DNA of 37,755 bases from Bacilli bacterium (GCA_017635465.1 JAGBLL010000129.1:1-37755); one strand, 5' to 3'. Positions 1 through 9,214 are shown, numbered from the stretch's first letter. Notes: generated from the letters alone by a model not told the origin. Translations and numbers: made by a program.

Positions 1-438
1 ATTGAGCAATTAGAACTCTTGGAATTTAAAAATGACACTATCCGTTTTAAAGCCAAAGTCAGTAAAGGAACATATATTAGAACACTAGGGGAAACTATTG
101 CAGAAAGACTCCATACAGTTGGTCATCTTATCGCCTTAAGAAGAACAGAAATAGTGGACATTAACGTGAAAGCGGCTAAAACAATTAAAGAACTTAAAGA
201 GACAGATTTGATTGATATCAGTACAGTCATAGCTAAATTCTTGCCTTTAAAGAAATTACCAAACGAAGTAGAACTTAAAAAAGCCAGACATGGTGGGAAA
301 CTCTCATTAAAATTATTTAATGAAAAACTTGATACCTTTTGTGTGATTGATGATAAAAATACCGCTATCGCTATTTATAAATATAGCGAAATAGGTTATT
401 ATGAATGTGTAAGAGGCATTAACCGTGAAGATCATTGA
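1..438 (+). CDS. truB: tRNA pseudouridine(55) synthase TruB, C-terminal part (5' end outside window)
   Basis: TruB converts U55 of the tRNA T-loop to pseudouridine. The frame is open from base 1, so the gene starts before the window and only about the last 145 residues are present. The segment SKGTYIRTLGETIAERL followed by GHLIALRRTEI matches the conserved TruB motif (K/R-G-T-Y-I-R ... L-x-x-L-R-R-T) near the end of the catalytic domain. The catalytic Asp lies upstream, outside the window. The rest is the family's variable C-terminal tail. It ends in TGA at 436-438, and the GTG start of ribF lies 14 bases inside it, so the two are probably translationally coupled. truB-ribF-rpsO is a common Bacillota gene order. 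Confidence 0.93.
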   Translation: MEQLELLEFKNDTIRFKAKVSKGTYIRTLGETIAERLHTVGHLIALRRTEIVDINVKAAKTIKELKETDLIDISTVIAKFLPLKKLPNEVELKKARHGGKLSLKLFNEKLDTFCVIDDKNTAIAIYKYSEIGYYECVRGINREDH

Positions 439-1321
439 ATTTGATATTAATAATGCTCCAACAAATGATAAAGACCTTGTTTTATGCTTAGGTTTCTATG
501 ATGGTTTACATTTAGGCCATCAACATTTAATTAAAAAAGCTTTAGCGGAAGGTTATCCAGTTGGGGTGATGACTTTTGATATTGCTCCAAGAGTGTTACT
601 TGGTAAAAAAGAAAACTATTGTATCATGTCCACCTTCGATAAAGCGGACTTCCTTGAAGACATGGGTGTTAAATATTTATACCTCATGCACTTTGATATG
701 GAGACTTTAAAAGTCACTAAAGATGAATTCATCAATCGTGTTTTAAAGCCACTTAATCCAAGAAAGATATTCGTGGGTGATGACTATCGATTCGGCACTA
801 ACGGAGAAGGCAATGCTGATTATTTAAAACGCTTCTTTGATGTTGAAGTAGTACCATTAATGAAAATTGATAATATCAAAGTATCATCAAAGAAAATTAG
901 AGAATATATCGAAGCGGGGCAAGTGGAAAAAGCCAGTGCTTTATTAGGTCGACCATACCGCATTTCTGGTTTAGTTGTGGAAGGCTTACATAACGGTCAA
1001 AAGATTGATTTCCCGACCGCTAATTTGGATTTATATTACCCATATGTTTTCCCAAAAGATGGTGTCTATATGGGCTATGCCTATTTCTTAAACCGCAAAA
1101 GAAAAGCAATGATTTGTGTTGGTACTCATCCAACAGTTAACCAGTTATTAAAACCAATCATTGAAGTCCATATCATTGACTTTAATGAAGTACTCTATGG
1201 TAGAGAGATTTATGTCGACTTTGTCTCATTCATGAGAAATAACAAAAAGTTCGATACCATGGAAGATTTAAAAGCCCAATTATTGAAAGACGAAGAAAAA
1301 ACAAAAAACACTTTGCAATAA
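425..1321 (+). CDS. ribF: Bifunctional riboflavin kinase / FAD synthetase RibF
   Basis: RibF phosphorylates riboflavin to FMN and then adenylates FMN to FAD in the cytoplasm. At 298 residues it has the usual bacterial length. The N-terminal nucleotidyltransferase half starts with LCLGFYDGLHLGHQHLI, the G-x-(F/Y)-D-G-x-H-x-G-H ATP-binding motif, and has SSKKIREYI, the second conserved adenylyltransferase motif. The C-terminal kinase half has GRPYRISGLVVEG, then DFPTANLDL, the conserved P-T-A-N Mg/ATP motif, and IIEVHIIDF. The GTG start is chosen because the motif-bearing protein begins here and because it overlaps the end of truB, a typical coupled junction. It ends about 25 bases before the likely rpsO -10 box. 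Confidence 0.95.
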   Translation: MKIIEFDINNAPTNDKDLVLCLGFYDGLHLGHQHLIKKALAEGYPVGVMTFDIAPRVLLGKKENYCIMSTFDKADFLEDMGVKYLYLMHFDMETLKVTKDEFINRVLKPLNPRKIFVGDDYRFGTNGEGNADYLKRFFDVEVVPLMKIDNIKVSSKKIREYIEAGQVEKASALLGRPYRISGLVVEGLHNGQKIDFPTANLDLYYPYVFPKDGVYMGYAYFLNRKRKAMICVGTHPTVNQLLKPIIEVHIIDFNEVLYGREIYVDFVSFMRNNKKFDTMEDLKAQLLKDEEKTKNTLQ

Positions 1322-1340
1322 GCTAAAAAGAATATAAAAT
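1312..1340 (+). promoter_or_regulatory. Candidate sigma-A promoter for rpsO
   Basis: TTTGCA (1312-1317, 4 of 6 matches to TTGACA) and TAAAAT (1335-1340, 5 of 6 matches to TATAAT) are separated by exactly 17 bases. The predicted start of transcription, near 1347, falls just before the leader hairpin. The -35 box lies inside the end of ribF. The assignment is inferred from consensus and spacing only. Confidence 0.45.
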
Positions 1341-1350
1341 ATTCATTGCG

Positions 1351-1400
1351 ACTTTTCCCTAGGACAAACGAGACCCTAACGTTACTCCCGGAGATAAGTT
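1351..1400 (+). promoter_or_regulatory. Structured rpsO 5' leader, candidate S15 autoregulatory element
   Basis: The 80-base leader of rpsO can close a stem between ACTTTTCC (1351-1358) and GGAGATAAGT (1390-1399), leaving about 30 bases inside for further pairing. It sits 27 bases before the S15 start codon and ahead of the AGGAGG at 1413-1418. S15 represses its own translation through different leader structures in different bacteria, so a structured rpsO leader is expected. Whether this one binds S15 is inference. No named leader family was recognised. Confidence 0.35.
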
Positions 1401-1426
1401 AAGAAAATAATTAGGAGGGTATTTCA

Positions 1427-1696
1427 ATGGCGTTAACCAAAGAAAGAAAAGCCGAGCTCGTTAAGAAGTTTGGTAAAAATGAAAAAGACACTGGTTCTAT
1501 CCAAGTTCAAGTTGCCTTATTAACCGAACAAATCAAAGCCTTAACCGCTCACCTAAAGAAGAATCACAAAGATGCCGCTAGCAAACGTGGCTTAATGATT
1601 CTTGTCGGTCAAAGACGTAGTTTATTAGACTATTTAATCAGAACCGATCGTGATGCTTATCTTAAATTAATCGTTGAATTAGGTTTAAGAAAATAA
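1427..1696 (+). CDS. rpsO: 30S ribosomal protein S15
   Basis: S15 is a primary binder of the 16S rRNA central domain and bridges to the 50S subunit. At 89 residues it has the exact family length. The landmarks are FGKNEKDTGSIQVQVALLTEQI (the S15 signature begins at G-S-x-x-V-Q-V-A), HLKKNHKDAASKRGL with its conserved H-x-K-D-x-x-S-x-R-G-L, and the closing R-R-x-L-L-D-Y-L segment. A strong AGGAGG at 1413-1418 precedes the ATG. The gene has its own promoter and terminator, so it is probably a single-gene unit. In most Bacillota pnp follows directly, but here a three-gene surface module separates them. Confidence 0.98.
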   Translation: MALTKERKAELVKKFGKNEKDTGSIQVQVALLTEQIKALTAHLKKNHKDAASKRGLMILVGQRRSLLDYLIRTDRDAYLKLIVELGLRK

Positions 1697-1714
1697 GTTC
1701 TCACTTAAGGAAAC

Positions 1715-1741
1715 AAACCGCTGGAGAGGCGGTTTTTTTCT
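1715..1741 (+). terminator. Rho-independent terminator of rpsO
   Basis: AAACCGC (1715-1721) pairs with GCGGTTT (1729-1735) around a 7-base loop, and the 3' arm runs into a T-tract. It lies 18 bases after the rpsO stop. Confidence 0.9.
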
Positions 1742-1795
1742 TGCCTAATGTGGTCTAAAGAACACATTAATATCTTTTTGTAGTAAGATATAAAT

Positions 1796-3361
1796 ATGGA
1801 TTTATTGTCAAAAGAATTTATCATCCTCTTAGTAGCGAGTTTTGTCTCATATTATCTTCTGTATTTGATTAATCGCTTAGCTAAAAAGACCATTATTCCA
1901 CAATGGGTAGTTTTATTAATTGCCTCATTAGTGTTCTATGGTTTTAATAACCCTGTTTACCTCATATACCTAGGTTTTAGTTTTATTGTGACTTATCTAA
2001 CTTCCTTATTAACGCAGTACAAATTGTTCAATAAAGATAATAGTAATAAAACTAAATTCTATCCTTTAAAAATAGATAAATCTGATAATAGAAAAGCCTA
2101 TGAAAAAGCGATGACTATTATTGCAATCATCATTAACGTTAGTGTTTTATTAGTGCTTAAATACTATAACTTCTTCGCTAGTAGTGTGAACTCCGTATTT
2201 CACGCTAGTATGGTGACAGTTAATTTTATTATTCCTATAGGAATATCTTTTTATACATTCTCGCTTATTGCCTATAGTGTTGATTGTTATAAAAGAGATG
2301 TAGAAGCGGAAACTAACCCATTAAAATTCTTATTATTTGTCTCTTATTTTCCAAAGATATTTCAAGGACCAATATCTAGTTATGAAGAGTTAAAGAAAGA
2401 TGGCTTATTTAGTGAGCATTCTTTTGCTGATAACGATTATTTAAAATCATTCTTTAGAATCGCTATTGGCTTAGTTAAAAAGCTCGCTATCGCTAATGTC
2501 GTTAATTTATATGTTAACGCTAGCTATTCTAATCTTAGTGAAATATACGGCCTTCCCTTAGTGTTAACAACATTTTTATACGCTATTGAATTATATTGCG
2601 ATTTCTCTGGCTTTATGGATATCGCTATCGGTGTCAGTGGTTTATTTGGTATCAAACTCGAAGAGAATTTCAATACACCATATCTATCTTCATCCATCCA
2701 AGAATTCTGGAGAAGATGGCATATCACTTTAGGAAACTGGTTAAAGAAATATATCTACATTCCATTAGGTGGTAACCGCGTACCTATTTGGAGATGGATT
2801 ATTAACACTTTGATTGTCTGGCTCATTTCAGGGTTATGGCATGGGGCTAATTGGACATTTATTGCGTGGGGCTTATTGCATGGTGTTTTATTAGTGGTAA
2901 CAGCCTTACCAAAACAAATCAAAAAGAGCAGAGGATTAGAAATTAAACCCCCATCAAATAATGTCTTTATTAAGTCTATAAAAGTAGTGGCGACATTCCT
3001 TTTCGTATGCTTTGGTTGGATCTTCTTCCGCGCTCCGGATATAAGAGAAGCGTTACGTTATATTTGGCATATGATCAGGCTAAATATCCCAAGTACATAC
3101 AATCTTTTCACTGATCAAAATTTAATCGAAATGAACAAATTCCTAGTCATTTCCATGACGTTAGTCACACTTTTGGTCATTTTGAAGGTCATCTCGCTAA
3201 ACCAAGAAAAGATTATTTCCTTTATGAGCCATAAGGTCATGATTAAGAAGACGAGCCTCTTTATGATGACCACTCTTTTAGTTATGGTTTCCATTTTCGT
3301 CTTCATATCTTTGAAAGCGGGTAATGGGGAAACATCATCATTTATTTATTTTGATTTTTAG
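1796..3361 (+). CDS. MBOAT-family membrane O-acyltransferase (AlgI/DltB-like)
   Basis: This is a multi-pass membrane protein of 521 residues that should move an acyl group across the membrane onto an extracellular polymer. MBOAT signatures are clear: FPKIFQGPISSYEEL, then YCDFSGFMDIAIGVSGLFG, then NFNTPYLSSSIQEFWRRWHITL, and LISGLWHGANWTFIAWGLLHG with the catalytic-type His at residue 349. Its length and the order of these motifs are closest to AlgI/PatA-type proteins. It is longer than typical DltB, and no dltA or dltC is nearby, so D-alanylation is not supported. No Shine-Dalgarno is evident. A TATAAA at 1789-1794 with a weak TTAATA at 1767-1772 sits so close to the ATG that the transcript would be leaderless or the true start lies slightly downstream. 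It is followed 2 bases later by an SGNH-like partner, as in AlgI-AlgX, PatA-PatB and DltB-DltD pairs. Acyl donor and target polymer are unknown. Confidence 0.9.
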   Translation: MDLLSKEFIILLVASFVSYYLLYLINRLAKKTIIPQWVVLLIASLVFYGFNNPVYLIYLGFSFIVTYLTSLLTQYKLFNKDNSNKTKFYPLKIDKSDNRKAYEKAMTIIAIIINVSVLLVLKYYNFFASSVNSVFHASMVTVNFIIPIGISFYTFSLIAYSVDCYKRDVEAETNPLKFLLFVSYFPKIFQGPISSYEELKKDGLFSEHSFADNDYLKSFFRIAIGLVKKLAIANVVNLYVNASYSNLSEIYGLPLVLTTFLYAIELYCDFSGFMDIAIGVSGLFGIKLEENFNTPYLSSSIQEFWRRWHITLGNWLKKYIYIPLGGNRVPIWRWIINTLIVWLISGLWHGANWTFIAWGLLHGVLLVVTALPKQIKKSRGLEIKPPSNNVFIKSIKVVATFLFVCFGWIFFRAPDIREALRYIWHMIRLNIPSTYNLFTDQNLIEMNKFLVISMTLVTLLVILKVISLNQEKIISFMSHKVMIKKTSLFMMTTLLVMVSIFVFISLKAGNGETSSFIYFDF

Positions 3362-3363
3362 TT

Positions 3364-4815
3364 ATGAAGAAGGTATTGATTAAGATTAGTTTATTCATTC
3401 TTGGCTTAGTGATCTCACTATCTCCTTTTGCTATCTTTTCAATTTATTTCTTTAATCAAAAACACGTCTATTCAAATACTTATTATGCCGCTTTAGTGGA
3501 CAAAGTTCATAATCTACAAAAGCACAAAAAAGAAAAGAAGATTGTTCTCATCGGTGGTTCTAATGTCGCTTTCGGTTTTAATTCGAAATTAATCGAAGAA
3601 GAATTTAAAGATTATAAAGTGGTGAACTTTGGTTTATATGCAATGCTTGGCACTAAAATCATGATGGATTTGGCCATTGATTATATTAATCCAGGTGATT
3701 TAGTTTTTATCATTCCAGAAATAAACGAACAATCAACGAGTCTATATTTTGAGCCAATGTCTACTTTAAAAGCGGTAGAGGATGATTTTAATCTCGTTTG
3801 GAAGTTACCTAAAGATAACCGTGACAAAGTCATCGGTAATATATTTAATTTCGCTAACGAGAGAAACAAACAAAAAGAAATCATTAATCCAACAGGTGTT
3901 TATCAAAGAAAGAATTTTAATGAATATGGCGACATCTTCTATGAAGAATTAGATAAAAATAATATTCCTTATCGTTCTAATAATAGAATGGCTTTACATT
4001 CCGATCCCTCAATGATGGTGGATTATTCTTATGAAATTGATGATTCTTTCTATCGATACGTTAATGAATATCACAAAAGGATATCCAAAAAGAAAGCTAA
4101 TCTTTATTATGGCTTTTCTCCAGTTAATGAAAAGGCCGTGATTAATAGCGATAAAATATCTTCCTATTATTGGTCAATAAGAGAAAATCTTACCTGTCCA
4201 GTTGTTGGTAATCCTCAACAATATATTTTAGATGCTCATTATTTTTATGATTCTAATTTCCATCTTAATGATAGTGGCGCTACTCTTAGAAGCTATCTAT
4301 TTGCGGAAGATATATATCGCGATATTTTTGATTTAGCAAAAGCACCTTCTTTTAAACCATTAGAAATGCCAGAATATCCTCTTGAACAAACAAGTGAAGA
4401 TGAAGATAGTGAAACAGTTAAATACTTCAATCTAAACGAAGAAGAAACAGGCTATAGTATCGTCTCTATAAAAGAAGATGTTGATTTAGAAACTATTATC
4501 TTACCTTCAACTTATAACCATAAACCAGTCATTGGCGTTAAAAAAGATGCCTTCAAAGGCGCTAATAAATTAAAGAGTATTATCGTTCCAACAAGCTACC
4601 GCTATTTTGAAAATGGTGCTTTTGATAACGCGTTAGCATTAACTCGTGTTTATCTCCAACAAGAGCAACCAAATCTCATCAATGTTGATTTTACCGGTGG
4701 CTTATTTAAAGAAGTGAATCCTGATTTTAAAATATGCGTTCCTTCCTCCTCTTATCAATCATATTTAACTGATTATAATTGGCAGTTCTATAAAACATAT
4801 TTGGAGGCATATTAA
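3364..4815 (+). CDS. Membrane-anchored SGNH-hydrolase-like protein with C-terminal BspA-type leucine-rich repeats
   Basis: This 483-residue protein is probably the extracytoplasmic partner of the MBOAT gene 2 bases upstream. Residues 5-30 form one hydrophobic helix, a signal anchor. An SGNH-like domain follows: block I is IVLIGGSNVAFGF with the nucleophile-type Ser at residue 66, then DLVFIIPE, and a final D-S-N-F-H-L-N-D-S-G-A-T supplying the Asp/His pair. Such domains (DltD, AlgX, PatB) complete acyl transfer to or from cell-surface polymers. After about residue 355 come repeats of the LRR_5/BspA type (LETIILPSTYNHKPVIGVKK, AFKGANKLKSIIVPTSYRYF, GAFDNALALTRVYL). The LRR tail is unusual for an acyltransferase partner and may bind polymer or protein. 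The fold assignment rests on motifs only. The next gene carries a related SGNH domain with the order reversed. Confidence 0.8.
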   Translation: MKKVLIKISLFILGLVISLSPFAIFSIYFFNQKHVYSNTYYAALVDKVHNLQKHKKEKKIVLIGGSNVAFGFNSKLIEEEFKDYKVVNFGLYAMLGTKIMMDLAIDYINPGDLVFIIPEINEQSTSLYFEPMSTLKAVEDDFNLVWKLPKDNRDKVIGNIFNFANERNKQKEIINPTGVYQRKNFNEYGDIFYEELDKNNIPYRSNNRMALHSDPSMMVDYSYEIDDSFYRYVNEYHKRISKKKANLYYGFSPVNEKAVINSDKISSYYWSIRENLTCPVVGNPQQYILDAHYFYDSNFHLNDSGATLRSYLFAEDIYRDIFDLAKAPSFKPLEMPEYPLEQTSEDEDSETVKYFNLNEEETGYSIVSIKEDVDLETIILPSTYNHKPVIGVKKDAFKGANKLKSIIVPTSYRYFENGAFDNALALTRVYLQQEQPNLINVDFTGGLFKEVNPDFKICVPSSSYQSYLTDYNWQFYKTYLEAY

Positions 4816-6837
4816 ATGAAAAAATCTCTTTCGTTTGTCTCCTTAATAATGCTAATCATGGTCTTTTTATCATCGTGTGTTTTTGTTAAACAAGAATACG
4901 AAAAACCAGCTTCTATTAATCAAGACGTCACCATTTCATTAATATGCGATGATCACGTTAGTAGTGATTCAGAACAATTACAAAATGTTAAAAAAGGTGA
5001 GACTGCTTCATTCCATTTATTATTTGATAAAGACTATATTTTTAAATCAGCATCCATTGGTGATTATGATGAAGAAAAACAAATATTAACTATTGATTCA
5101 ATTAACGGTAACGCAACCGCTTATATCAAATCTGAACCAATTGGTGTTTATAAATTAGTTGTTAATAACGATATCAATAATGGTGAAATTTCTATCGAAC
5201 CAAAGAAAGAATTTTATCACTACGATGAGAAAGTTATTTTAAAAGTAACTCCTACGAATAAAGATTTCTTATGCTACACATTTGATGCTCCTTATCGTAA
5301 TGGGGTTAAACAAATAAGTGGTGTACCTATTTCTTATGATCAAACATATGAATTAACGATGCATAAGGATATGGAAATTTATGTTAATTATTTCCAAGAT
5401 GATAGCAAAAAGGTTACATATGATTTAAATGAAGGTAAGACAGTCAGAGGTAATTCCTTAATTGAAACAGATTATAAGCCTTATTACGCTCATGATGATT
5501 ATCTAACTATGAACACGATTAATTTATCTAATTACGCTTTTAAAGATGGCCATGTTTTAGAATCACTTAATACGAATAAAGATGGAAGTGGCCTTCGTAT
5601 TGGTGTCGGTTCAAGAATCAATAATGATTTATTTAACAATAATTCATTAACTTTATACGCCCAGTGGAAAAAGTATTCCGATAATAAATACTTCGTTTTT
5701 GAAGATGTTGATGAACAAGAAGTAGCCATTAAATCCGCTACAATCAACGAAGAAGAAATAGTGATACCAGCTTATAACAATAATAAGAAAGTTACTGTAA
5801 TTAAATCAGGTGCTTTTAATAATCTAGCTAACGTTAAAAAGATTATCATTCCTGACACGATTAAAGAAATCGAAGATGGAGCGTTTGTTAAGATGAATAA
5901 TGTCACTTCTTTAACGTTCTATTCTTCAATTGAAAAAGTCAGTAAAGAATCATTTGATATGGCTAATTTAAAGACATTATTCTTAAATAAGAATACTTTA
6001 GCTAACGAATGGAACTATGAAGAAGATAATTTAGCGAGATATCGTGACGCGATTATGAATCTTGATAAGTCTAAAGATAACGTCCTATTTATCGGTCATA
6101 GCACAATCAGAGTAAACCATGATTTAAGCCCATCAGATGATAAGTGGGGCGATAAATATAATTTCTTCATCTATGGTGCAACCGCAGGCATTCACGGTTA
6201 TTTATTGATGATGTCAATCGCCGATATCATCGGAGTAAATGATTACGTTGTTGTTCCTATTTGGCCAATATTAAATTATTCGACAGCGAGAAATGTCTCA
6301 TTCTTACAATATAATTTTGATGTTTTACAAAACGCTGATTATCAAATCATTAAAGATTTCTTCTGGAAATCATTTACCGATTATCGTTTGACTTGCACAG
6401 ATAAAATCGGTGTTACCGCTTTATTACCTGAAGCAGTTAATTATTCTAGATGGGATAAATACGGCATGAATTTAGAAGATATACCAAGTGATGATATTAA
6501 TAACAAATCACCATATGATTACACCCATTATTTAGATGATTATAACGGGGATGATTTTGCCTTTATTGATGATTTTGCTAACGCTACTTCGTTACAAAAA
6601 GATCACGTCTTATTAACATGGAATACATACAATCAAAACAACATTGATGATACTTCTTACTATGTAAGTTTTGAAGAAAGAATCAGAAATAGATTCAACG
6701 AATATACTTTCTTTGATACACAATTAGAAAATATCTATCCCGGAAATTATTTTAATAAAGATGACTTCATGCATCTTTCATGTAGTGGTGCCACGCATCG
6801 CGTTAATCGCTGGTTAAATCAATTACCATTAGGTTAA
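4816..6837 (+). CDS. Lipoprotein with InlB-like repeat, BspA-type leucine-rich repeats and a C-terminal SGNH-like domain
   Basis: This protein has 673 residues and directly abuts the stop of the previous gene, with TTGGAGGC just before the start. The N-terminus is a lipoprotein signal (MVFLSSC, lipid Cys at residue 21). Next come beta-rich repeats, then a YDLNEGKTVRG ... LTLYAQW stretch typical of the Listeria-Bacteroides/InlB B-repeat (Flg_new). Then come BspA-type repeats (VTVIKSGAFNNLANVKKIII, PDTIKEIEDGAFVKMNNVTS). The last 240 residues look like an SGNH domain: DNVLFIGHSTI as block I, NDYVVVPIWP, and DDFMHLSCSGAT at the end. The terminal H-L-x-x-S-G-A-T matches the neighbour's HLNDSGAT, so the domains are probably paralogous. 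Location should be the outer face of the membrane, next to the MBOAT. The biochemical role (transfer or hydrolysis) cannot be decided from sequence. Confidence 0.78.
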   Translation: MKKSLSFVSLIMLIMVFLSSCVFVKQEYEKPASINQDVTISLICDDHVSSDSEQLQNVKKGETASFHLLFDKDYIFKSASIGDYDEEKQILTIDSINGNATAYIKSEPIGVYKLVVNNDINNGEISIEPKKEFYHYDEKVILKVTPTNKDFLCYTFDAPYRNGVKQISGVPISYDQTYELTMHKDMEIYVNYFQDDSKKVTYDLNEGKTVRGNSLIETDYKPYYAHDDYLTMNTINLSNYAFKDGHVLESLNTNKDGSGLRIGVGSRINNDLFNNNSLTLYAQWKKYSDNKYFVFEDVDEQEVAIKSATINEEEIVIPAYNNNKKVTVIKSGAFNNLANVKKIIIPDTIKEIEDGAFVKMNNVTSLTFYSSIEKVSKESFDMANLKTLFLNKNTLANEWNYEEDNLARYRDAIMNLDKSKDNVLFIGHSTIRVNHDLSPSDDKWGDKYNFFIYGATAGIHGYLLMMSIADIIGVNDYVVVPIWPILNYSTARNVSFLQYNFDVLQNADYQIIKDFFWKSFTDYRLTCTDKIGVTALLPEAVNYSRWDKYGMNLEDIPSDDINNKSPYDYTHYLDDYNGDDFAFIDDFANATSLQKDHVLLTWNTYNQNNIDDTSYYVSFEERIRNRFNEYTFFDTQLENIYPGNYFNKDDFMHLSCSGATHRVNRWLNQLPLG

Positions 6838-6877
6838 TTTTGTTGACTACATTTTTGATAACAAAGTAGTGACTTTG

Positions 6878-6899
6878 TAAAAAGCACAAAGGCTTTTTG
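6878..6899 (+). terminator. Rho-independent terminator of the MBOAT/SGNH operon
   Basis: AAAAAGC (6878-6884) pairs with GCTTTTT (6892-6898) around ACAAAG. A second small hairpin, ACAAAG ... CTTTGT (6861-6878), lies just before it. It ends about 20 bases ahead of the pnp -35 box, so it insulates the two units. Confidence 0.7.
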
Positions 6900-6919
6900 A
6901 TATATAAAAAATAAAGTGT

Positions 6920-6948
6920 TTAACAAAGTTAATGGTTTCTAGTATAAT
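6920..6948 (+). promoter_or_regulatory. Strong sigma-A promoter for pnp
   Basis: TTAACA (6920-6925, one mismatch from TTGACA) and a perfect TATAAT (6943-6948) are spaced 17 bases apart. Transcription should start near 6955, downstream of the ATG at 6932, which rules out that longer start for pnp. Confidence 0.85.
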
Positions 6949-6982
6949 AACTCACGTTGAAATTTTAAAAAGAGGTAAAAAA

Positions 6983-9193
6983 ATGAAAAGAGTATTCGAA
7001 TTAGAATTCGAAGGAAAGAAGTTCGTTGTTGAAGCTGGCGAAATCGCTAAACAAGCTGATGGTGCGGTTTTAGTTAGATTAAACGAAACAGTCGTTCTTT
7101 CCACAGCGTGTTGCTCAGATGAACCTAAAGAAGGTGATTTCTTCCCATTAACTGTTGGTTATGAAGAAAAGCAATACGCAGTTGGCAAAATTCCTGGTTC
7201 CTTCTTAAGAAGAGAAGGCCGTGCAGGGGAACACGCCACCTTAACCGCGAGACTCATTGATCGTCCAATTAGACCAATGTTCTCCGAAGGCTTCCGTAAC
7301 GAAGTCCAAATCGTCAACACTGTCATGTCTGTTGACCAAGACTGCACTCCAGAAATGACCGCGATGCTTGGTTCAAGCTTAGCCTTAGGTATTTCTGATA
7401 TTCCATTTGATGGCCCAATCGCTGGTGTTTATGTCGGCAGAGTTAACGGCAAATTCATCATTAACCCAACAGTGGAAGAAAAAGCTCAAAGCGATATTAA
7501 TTTAGCCGTTGCTGGTACTGAAGAAGCTATCAACATGGTTGAAGCTGGCGCTGACCAAGTGAGCGAAGAAGATATGCTTGATGCCTTAATGTTTGGTCAT
7601 GAAGCTATCAAAAAACTTTGCCAATGGCAAAAAGAAATCATTAAAGAAATTGGCAAACCAAAAAGAGAAATTGAATTATATCAATGTGATCCTGAAATCG
7701 AGAAAGATGTCACCGATAGAGCGGAACAACGCTTAAAGAAAGCTATTTCTATCTTTGATAAGTTAGAAAGACAAGACGCAATCGACGCCATCGAAAACGA
7801 AATTTTAGATGATTACGATGCACGTAAATACGAAGATGAAAAGACTCATCAAAAAGTCATGCACATGGTCAATGAAACCTTAGAAGGTCTCGTTGCTAAA
7901 GAAGTGCGTAGATTAATTACTGATGAAAAGATTAGACCAGATGGTCGTAAGGTTGATGAAATCCGTCCATTAGACGCTCAAGTCGACTTATTACCAAGAA
8001 CTCATGGCTCTGCCATGTTCACCCGTGGTCAAACACAAGTCATCTCTATTACAACATTAGGCGCTAAGAGCGATGCTCAAATCATCGATAACTTAACCGA
8101 AGAAGATACAAGACACTGGATGCATCATTATAACTTCCCACCATATTCCGTTGGTGAAGTTGGTAGAATGGGTTCCCCAGGTAGAAGAGAAATCGGTCAC
8201 GGTGCTTTAGGTGAAAGAGCTCTTTCTTACGTCATTCCAAGCGAAGAAGAATTCCCATACACAATTAGAACAGTTGCTGAAGTTGTTGAATCTAATGGTT
8301 CATCCTCACAAGCTTCTATTTGTGCTTCATGTATGTCCTTAATGGCCGCTGGTGTCCCAATCAAAGCCATGGTTAGTGGTATTGCGATGGGCTTAATCAG
8401 TAGTGGTCCATTAGATGGCAAACACCCATATACAATCCTCACCGATATTCAAGGTTTAGAAGACCACTTCGGTGATATGGACTTCAAAGTGGCTGGTACT
8501 GAAAAAGGTATTACCGCTTTACAAATGGACATTAAGATTAAAGGTGTCACAAGAGAAGTCTTAAAAGAAGCCTTAGCCCAAGCCCATGTCGCAAGAGCGC
8601 AAATCCGCGAAGTAATGGCTGAAGCCATCGCGGAACCAAGATCAGATGTCGGTAAATACGCTCCTAAGATGGATACATTCTTCATTGATCCAGATAGAAT
8701 CAGAGAAGTTATCGGTACAGGCGGTAAAGTCATTAACGAAATCATCGCTCAATGTGATGAAGTTAAGATTGATATCGAAGATAATGGTCAAGTCACTATC
8801 TACCATATGAATAGAGATACCATCAACAAAGCTAAACAAATGATCTTAGATATCGTTAGAGAAGCTAAAGTTGGTGAAGTCTTCGAAGGTGAAGTTAACC
8901 GTGTTGAAGACTATGGTGCATTTGTCCACTTATTCGGTAATGTCGATGGCTTATGCCATGTCAGCCAATTAGGCTATGGATATATCGATAAAGCCCAAGA
9001 TGTCGTTAAAGTCGGTGACATCCTCAAAGTGAGAGTCATTGAAATCGATGATAAAGGCAAAGTCAAAGTTTCTCATAAAGAATTTGCTGAAAAGCCAGAA
9101 AACTATGATGAAGCCCAAGATAAAGCCTCACGTCCTGAACACATTCATCGTCCAGACAAATCCTTCAAAGGCCCAAAGAAATTCAAAAAATAA
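6983..9193 (+). CDS. pnp: Polyribonucleotide nucleotidyltransferase (PNPase)
   Basis: PNPase is a trimeric 3'-5' phosphorolytic exoribonuclease and part of the RNA degradosome. The protein of 736 residues shows the full family layout: the first RNase PH domain ([31 protein letters not shown]), an all-helical linker, the second RNase PH domain with [15 protein letters not shown] and the active-site run [20 protein letters not shown], then the KH domain ([15 protein letters not shown], with GTGG where many relatives have GPGG) and the S1 domain ([19 protein letters not shown]). The start at 6983 is chosen over 6932 because it has AGAGG at 6971-6975 and because the predicted transcription start lies after 6932. 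It is normally linked to rpsO, but here it has its own promoter. Confidence 0.97.
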   Translation: MKRVFELEFEGKKFVVEAGEIAKQADGAVLVRLNETVVLSTACCSDEPKEGDFFPLTVGYEEKQYAVGKIPGSFLRREGRAGEHATLTARLIDRPIRPMFSEGFRNEVQIVNTVMSVDQDCTPEMTAMLGSSLALGISDIPFDGPIAGVYVGRVNGKFIINPTVEEKAQSDINLAVAGTEEAINMVEAGADQVSEEDMLDALMFGHEAIKKLCQWQKEIIKEIGKPKREIELYQCDPEIEKDVTDRAEQRLKKAISIFDKLERQDAIDAIENEILDDYDARKYEDEKTHQKVMHMVNETLEGLVAKEVRRLITDEKIRPDGRKVDEIRPLDAQVDLLPRTHGSAMFTRGQTQVISITTLGAKSDAQIIDNLTEEDTRHWMHHYNFPPYSVGEVGRMGSPGRREIGHGALGERALSYVIPSEEEFPYTIRTVAEVVESNGSSSQASICASCMSLMAAGVPIKAMVSGIAMGLISSGPLDGKHPYTILTDIQGLEDHFGDMDFKVAGTEKGITALQMDIKIKGVTREVLKEALAQAHVARAQIREVMAEAIAEPRSDVGKYAPKMDTFFIDPDRIREVIGTGGKVINEIIAQCDEVKIDIEDNGQVTIYHMNRDTINKAKQMILDIVREAKVGEVFEGEVNRVEDYGAFVHLFGNVDGLCHVSQLGYGYIDKAQDVVKVGDILKVRVIEIDDKGKVKVSHKEFAEKPENYDEAQDKASRPEHIHRPDKSFKGPKKFKK

Positions 9194-9214
9194 ACTAAAA
9201 TAGTTTCTAGAATT

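Noticed and set aside
1796-6837. A dlt (D-alanylation) operon
   Set aside because: There is no dltA or dltC, the MBOAT is longer than DltB and closer to AlgI, and the partners have repeats foreign to DltD.
6932-6982. Longer pnp start at ATG 6932
   Set aside because: It lies upstream of the predicted transcription start, has no ribosome binding site, and the family sequence begins at 6983.
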